In this document: positions 5,830 through 9,424 of the stretch, in pieces
Layout of the letters: every line of letters starts with the position of its first letter
How positions within the stretch are numbered: the first letter of the stretch is position 1
Assembly (NCBI GenBank): GCA_018665505.1
Contig: JABJCS010000500.1
Coordinates: 1 to 9,424, forward strand
DNA length: 9,424 nucleotides
Source: Alphaproteobacteria bacterium
GTDB lineage: Bacteria; Pseudomonadota; Alphaproteobacteria; UBA8366
Direction of reading: 5' to 3'
Notes under the pieces: model-generated
Told to the model about the DNA's origin: nothing
The model's database searches: none
The model's input: only the letters and a program-made list of their open reading frames with translations
Program-made: the position numbers and the translations under genes

Positions 5830-7203
5830 ATGAGCCAAGCTCCGGACTTTTCCACGGCGCACACCGACATCACCCGGCAACTTGCGACCTATGCCTGTGG
5901 ACTTACCCTCGACCGCATTTCCGAGAAGGCTCGAATCGTCGGCAAACACGCCCTCCTTGACTGGCTCGGCGTCACACTCGCGGGTGGGCAGGAGCCATTG
6001 GTCAGCATCTTGCGCGACCAAGCGAAGGCGGAAGGGTTGGGTACGCAATCCACCTTATTGAGCCTCGGTACAAAAGGCAGCCCAAGTCAGGCGGCGCTCA
6101 TCAACGGGACGGCGGGACATGCGCTCGATTATGACGACGTGCATCCGTCCGTCGGCGGACACCCGTCGGTACCGGTGGCGCCGGTGGCGCTCGCATTGGC
6201 GGAGCGCGACGGCAAGAGCGGCGCGGAACTGCTGGCCGCCTTCATCGCCGGCGTGGAGATCGAGGCGCGCGTTGGGGCACTGATCGGCGACGCCCGCGAT
6301 AACGGTTGGCATCAAACCTCCACTGTGGGCGTTTTCGGCGGTGCGGCAGCAGCGGCATCGTTACTCGGCATGGATGCGGAGACGACGACCCACGCCTTCG
6401 GCATCGCCGGAACACAAGCGGCCGGGGTCATGGCGTCCTTCGGCACGATGTGCAAACCGCTTCACGCCGGTATGGCGGCGGAAAGTGGCCTGCGTGCGGC
6501 CGAATGGGCGGCGCGTGGCTTTACCGGCGCGAGCGACATGATTGAGCACCCACGAGGTTTCGCTGCCACCCATGGGATTGCCTTCAATGCGGACGCCGCG
6601 CTCGAGGGAATGGGAGAGACGTTCTTTACCGAGACCATCCTCTTCAAACATCATGCCGCCTGTTATGGCACCCACTCCGCCATCGAATGCGCGCGGTTGA
6701 TCCGCGACAATCCCGCGTTCGATCTCGAGAAGGTCGAGAAAGTAGAGATCAGGGTCCATACACGCATTACCAAGATGTGCGACATTCCCGCCCCTACCGA
6801 CGGTCTCGGCATCAAGTTCAGCCTACGCATGACCATGGCCTTGGCGCTTATGGATGAGCCGACCAGCGCCTTGCACGTCTATAGTGAGGAGTTCGCGGCA
6901 CGACCCGATCTTGTCGCTCTGCGCGACAAGGTCGCCTCCGTCATTGACGACAGTTTCGGATATCGCGGTGCCGGCGTTACCGTGCATCTCTCGGACGGCA
7001 CCGCTATTCACGAGAATTTTGATGTCGCGGTACCAGAAAGTGATCTCAATCTCCAAGAGGCTAAGCTCGTGGAGAAGTTTAAATCTTTGGCAATTCCGGT
7101 AATAGGCTCGGATAGCGCGGATGTAGCGGCGGAATTTACCCTCTCCCTCGAGGACCAAAGCGACATAAACGCACTCATACTGGAGCTCAGCCGTTCGCGG
7201 TAA
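5830..7203 (+). CDS. MmgE/PrpD family protein (2-methylcitrate dehydratase / cis-aconitate decarboxylase-like)
   Basis: The 457-residue protein has the normal MmgE/PrpD length and core: HALDYDDVHPSVGGHPS (97-113), GWHQTSTVGVFGGA (159-172), MCKPLHAGMAAESG (207-220) and KHHAACYGTHSA (273-284). By motif alignment the residues matching the ACOD1 active site are D100, H111, H161, K209 and H275. The threonine after the aspartate cluster is V104 here, so it is not evidently a decarboxylase. Family members dehydrate, isomerise or decarboxylate tricarboxylates and related acids in the cytoplasm. The ATG is preceded by AGGTGA (5817-5822). A 97-base gap separates it from the Mo-hydroxylase stop. I see no terminator or strong promoter there, so read-through from the upstream genes is plausible. 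Many catabolic clusters carry PrpD-like genes of unknown substrate, and that caution applies here. Confidence 0.92.
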   Translation: MSQAPDFSTAHTDITRQLATYACGLTLDRISEKARIVGKHALLDWLGVTLAGGQEPLVSILRDQAKAEGLGTQSTLLSLGTKGSPSQAALINGTAGHALDYDDVHPSVGGHPSVPVAPVALALAERDGKSGAELLAAFIAGVEIEARVGALIGDARDNGWHQTSTVGVFGGAAAAASLLGMDAETTTHAFGIAGTQAAGVMASFGTMCKPLHAGMAAESGLRAAEWAARGFTGASDMIEHPRGFAATHGIAFNADAALEGMGETFFTETILFKHHAACYGTHSAIECARLIRDNPAFDLEKVEKVEIRVHTRITKMCDIPAPTDGLGIKFSLRMTMALALMDEPTSALHVYSEEFAARPDLVALRDKVASVIDDSFGYRGAGVTVHLSDGTAIHENFDVAVPESDLNLQEAKLVEKFKSLAIPVIGSDSADVAAEFTLSLEDQSDINALILELSRSR

Positions 7204-7213
7204 TGCACATCCG

Positions 7214-8121
7214 ATGAAACCGATTATCTTCTATTCCGTTGGGGGAATTGGCTTATCCTGGGTTCTTGTTCGCGTCGACGCTTTCGAATCTCTCTATCGC
7301 TTGTCCAGAGAGTACGAACACTGGGAACTTGACGAAATTATTATCGCGATATTTTCCGCTATCATCGTTGTCCTTGTGTCCCTTAGTATATTTACCAGCA
7401 GGAATTTACGGAATCTTAGAAGCGAAACTATCCTCAGAGAACGTCTCCAGCAGGAAGCGATAGCGATACGTCACTTACAAGCCTTAGGAACGCTTGCAGG
7501 AGGATTGGCGCATTCGGCGAATAACTATCTTCAGCCGATTATTACACTTACCCGATTGTCGCGAGATGAAGTTGCTGAGGATTCGGAAGTTCAAAAATAT
7601 TTGGACCGAATTTTAAGTTCAGCTCATAACGCAGCAGAACTCTTTCAGAACGTTCTTGCATTTAGTCATTCCAACACCGAAACGTAATCCATCGCGGATA
7701 TCGAGCAGAGCTTACGGCAAATCAAGCCCTTACTCGACTTGTCGTTGGCCCGCGATGTAGACCTTGAGTTTGAATCTGACGCGACCGGTCCCGTGCCGCT
7801 TGATTCAACGAGTTTCACCGACGCAACGCTCGCCAGGCAATACTCGACGGCAACGGTCTGATCACAATCACAACTTTTAAATCTGAAGAAAACGACTTGG
7901 GGCTTCGTGCAGAAGACAACGGAAAAGGCATGACAGCTGACGAGATCAACCGCGTGCTCGACCCGTTCTTCACAACAAAGGGAGTAGATGAAGGAACTGG
8001 ACTAGGGCTTTCAATCGTACGAAGACTTATTGGACGCGCTGGCGGATTGATTGCAATTCACAGTGGAAAAGGGCAAGGCACGAGAGTAGAAATTGCGTTT
8101 GCAAATATTTCTCGCGCATAA
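7214..8121 (+). pseudogene. Broken sensor histidine kinase (premature stop plus frameshifting deletion)
   Basis: The first 157 residues have two likely membrane segments (about 3-18 and 43-61), then a dimerisation/phosphoacceptor helix, GTLAGGLAHSANNYLQPI, with H100 as the expected phospho-histidine. A TAA at 7685-7687 ends this frame, but kinase-like sequence continues in the same frame after it (IADIEQSLRQIKPLLDL). At about 7823 the homology jumps to another frame: SFTDA is followed directly by NARQAILDGNG. This omits the usual LLNL part of the N-box helix and indicates loss of about 16 or 19 bases. The ATP-binding domain then runs to 8121 with EDNGKGM (G1), DPFFTTK (F box) and GTGLGLSIV (G2). 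No Shine-Dalgarno is evident before 7214. The DNA looks more AT-rich than its neighbours. The two halves could be separately translated only if the TTG at 7897 or a similar codon were used, which I doubt. Confidence 0.87.
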
Positions 8122-8147
8122 CTCATTTCGCCAATAGGAAGTAAAAC

Positions 8148-8285
8148 GTGACCAAAGTTCTGCAAGCTAAAGACAATGAAGCTGTAAGATCCGCTCTAGC
8201 ACTCGCACTAAAGAAGGCCGACTTCGACCAACCGTTCAACGAAAAATTGCTGATCGAGAAAATAGAGTCTTTAGCTTCAGCATAA
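8148..8285 (+). pseudogene. Response regulator remnant with most of the receiver domain deleted
   Basis: A 45-codon frame begins with GTG, well placed after AGGAAG (8136-8141), and ends at TAA 8283-8285. Residues 1-26 match the first strand and helix of a response-regulator receiver (TKVL, then DNEAVRSALALALKKADF). Residues 28-45 match the end of such a domain (QPFNEKLLIEKIESLAS, compare the usual KPF block). The two are fused directly at about residue 27, so roughly the central 70-80 residues are missing, including the phospho-accepting aspartate. The acidic pair near residues 8-9 reads K-D instead of E-D, and the conserved Lys of the KPF block is Gln. It follows the kinase pseudogene by 26 bases, as expected for its cognate partner. 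It could still be translated but cannot act as a phosphorylation switch. Confidence 0.83.
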
Positions 8286-8303
8286 CGCACAAGCATTCCA
8301 CGC

Positions 8304-9140
8304 CTACAACTTCGCGGTATCTTCTTTAGCATCCGAGTAGAGTATCTCATGGATTGCTTGGGCCGCACGTGCGTGGAAGGCTACGGCCTCTTCGTCGAAA
8401 TCGTGGGCCGGGATCGGCGTCGCGGTAAAGTTCCCAAACGTATCCTCACCACGCACGAGCGCCGCACTGTCCCAATCACCAACGATCTGCCCTGTGTCAG
8501 TCGGCATGAAATGCATTGAGACGCCGATACGCCGGTCATCCGTGATATTTGCCCCGGAGGCATGGGCAAGCCGGTAGTTGTGGATCGACATCTCGCCAAC
8601 GTCGAGCGGCATACTGACAGCCGCTTCATCGTTGACACCGTCGGTGATTTCCTGTCCGCGCGTCAACAAATTGTCCTGATGATATCGATCGTCATGAGGT
8701 AACACGTCGCCGATATGGGTTCTGGGCATCACGCGCATGCACCCCGCATCGAGCGACGCCGGTGACAGGGCGAGCCAGGCGGTGACGACCTTTTCACTGG
8801 AGAGTCCCCAATATTTTGTATCTTGATGCCAGGAGACAAAACTCGAACTATGGGCCTCCTTAATCCAAAACAGCGTATTCCAGCAAAGAATGTTCGGGCC
8901 GATCAATTGCTCGATCGGGTCGAGGACGCGCGGATCGCGGATCAAATCGTCGAGCCATTTGAAAAGGAGGTGCGCCTTACTGCGTTGCGGCGGGTCGAGC
9001 TTACCGCCCTGATCTGCCTCAACCGCCTCTAGTTTTGTCCGCAAACCACGCGCTTCCGTCTCGGGTAAAACCCGAACCGGCGTCACGAACCCTTCGTGTT
9101 GGTATTGACAGATCTGCTGCTGACTTAACTTTACCGACAT
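8304..9140 (-). CDS. PhyH-family (phytanoyl-CoA dioxygenase-like) Fe(II)/2-oxoglutarate dioxygenase
   Basis: With the start at 9140 the protein has 278 residues, normal for bacterial PhyH-like enzymes, which hydroxylate diverse small molecules or CoA esters. The iron triad is H105-x-D107 (VSWHQDTKYWG) and H193 (RLAHASG). The 2-oxoglutarate arginine is R204 in DDRRIGVSMHF, eleven residues after the distal His as in human PHYH. An upstream in-frame ATG at 9332 would add 64 residues of Arg-rich and hydrophobic sequence. I reject it because AAGGAG lies seven bases before the 9140 ATG and the extension overlaps the divergent gene. The gene converges on the wrecked two-component locus; its stop is 18 bases from the regulator remnant. 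The substrate is unknown. It is unrelated in detailed sequence to the TauD-type enzyme at 488-1597, although it uses the same cofactors. Confidence 0.92.
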   Translation of the reverse strand: MSVKLSQQQICQYQHEGFVTPVRVLPETEARGLRTKLEAVEADQGGKLDPPQRSKAHLLFKWLDDLIRDPRVLDPIEQLIGPNILCWNTLFWIKEAHSSSFVSWHQDTKYWGLSSEKVVTAWLALSPASLDAGCMRVMPRTHIGDVLPHDDRYHQDNLLTRGQEITDGVNDEAAVSMPLDVGEMSIHNYRLAHASGANITDDRRIGVSMHFMPTDTGQIVGDWDSAALVRGEDTFGNFTATPIPAHDFDEEAVAFHARAAQAIHEILYSDAKEDTAKL

Positions 9141-9159
9141 GACGCATCTCCTTCGGCGG

Positions 9160-9188
9160 TTGGCACCGATACTCCAACTTAGCAAAAT
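9160..9188 (+). promoter_or_regulatory. Candidate sigma-70-type promoter for the alpha/beta-hydrolase-like gene
   Basis: TTGGCA (9160-9165, five of six matches) and CAAAAT (9183-9188, four of six) are separated by exactly 17 bases. Initiation would fall near 9195, giving a leader of about 40 bases. The promoter lies in the 94-base divergent gap shared with the PhyH gene, for which I could not find an equally good promoter. Confidence 0.45.
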
Positions 9189-9234
9189 CAGCGGCACCCG
9201 CAATGACGCAAGAGATAGAAAAAGGACCGAGTAC

Positions 9235-9424
9235 ATGATCTCGCTTAAGGATTTCGGAAGCTTCCACATTGGCAGCCGCCGGGTAGAAACTTCAGGGCAA
9301 CCGACGCAAACATTAAGCTTCACGCCCGGCACATCCTATAATGCTGACCCGAACGGAACCTACCTAATCGAACAAGCTTATGTTCAGTTCTACATTCCAG
9401 AAGTGCAAAAACACGAACTGCCTG
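9235..9424 (+). CDS. N-terminal part of a probable alpha/beta-hydrolase (esterase-like), truncated by the window edge
   Basis: An open frame starts at the ATG at 9235 and stays open to the window edge (63 codons). AAGGA (9222-9226) is placed eight bases before the ATG. The residues LKDFGSFHIGSRRV (4-17), LSFTPG (27-32), DPNGTY (38-43) and QAYVQFYIPE (47-56) resemble, from memory, the start of a group of bacterial alpha/beta-fold esterases in which a nucleophile-elbow domain follows. The catalytic residues are outside the window, so the call rests on N-terminal likeness only. No signal peptide is seen. It is divergent from the PhyH dioxygenase and may be co-regulated with it. Confidence 0.7.
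   Translation, partial: MISLKDFGSFHIGSRRVETSGQPTQTLSFTPGTSYNADPNGTYLIEQAYVQFYIPEVQKHELP

Noticed and set aside
5382..5873. Minus-strand 163-codon open frame spanning the Mo-hydroxylase end and PrpD start
   Set aside because: It overlaps two well-supported genes on the other strand and shows no domain or ribosome site.
7897..8121. Stand-alone ATPase-domain gene starting at the TTG at 7897
   Set aside because: Kinase homology continues upstream of 7897 in the same frame (NARQAILDGNG), so this is the tail of the broken kinase rather than a separate gene.
9141..9332. 64-residue N-terminal extension of the PhyH protein from an ATG at 9332
   Set aside because: The extension is not PhyH-like, overlaps the divergent hydrolase gene and its candidate promoter, and the ATG at 9140 has an ideal AAGGAG.
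1..9424. CRISPR array, tRNA or rRNA gene, transposase or phage genes
   Set aside because: No regularly spaced direct repeats, no tRNA-like cloverleaf and no transposase or integrase motifs were seen on either strand.

Overview
The window looks like chromosomal DNA of an alphaproteobacterium, probably a free-living or marine Rhodospirillales- or Hyphomicrobiales-like lineage. I infer this from moderately high GC, good Shine-Dalgarno sites, short palindromic intergenic repeats, and a gene mix (BKACE, MmgE/PrpD, CoxL-like molybdenum hydroxylase, TauD and PhyH dioxygenases) common in that group. No marker gene in the window fixes the taxon.

Layout, left to right. A minus-strand gene runs off the left edge (only its first codons are here). 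It is preceded by a clear TPP riboswitch, a possible Shine-Dalgarno-sequestering hairpin and a candidate promoter. Bases 207-487 hold no gene, only a degenerate inverted-repeat element and a small GC hairpin. A TauD/TfdA-type Fe(II)/2-oxoglutarate dioxygenase (488-1597, minus) is transcribed divergently from a plus-strand run: a small helical protein with a diiron-type ligand pattern (1687-2409), a REP-like stem-loop, a beta-keto acid cleavage enzyme (2513-3406), a molybdopterin-binding hydroxylase large subunit (3399-5732, overlapping the BKACE stop codon), and an MmgE/PrpD protein (5830-7203).

Immediately downstream lies a wrecked two-component system. The histidine kinase (7214-8121) has an in-frame stop and a frameshifting deletion in its N-box. 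The response regulator (8148-8285) has lost most of the middle of its receiver domain. The right end has a PhyH-type dioxygenase (8304-9140, minus) divergent from the start of an apparent alpha/beta-hydrolase gene (9235 to the edge).

How the genes may work together: three metal-dependent oxidation enzymes (two Fe/2OG dioxygenases and a Mo hydroxylase), a possible diiron oxidase, a BKACE that converts a beta-keto acid plus acetyl-CoA to acetoacetate plus an acyl-CoA, and a PrpD-type dehydratase, isomerase or decarboxylase suggest catabolism of an unusual organic acid or small heterocycle. The substrate cannot be read from the sequence. The Mo hydroxylase lacks its usual FeS and FAD partner subunits here. 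The most solid unusual observations are the decayed two-component pair, the riboswitch with its expression platform, and the unassigned diiron-like protein.
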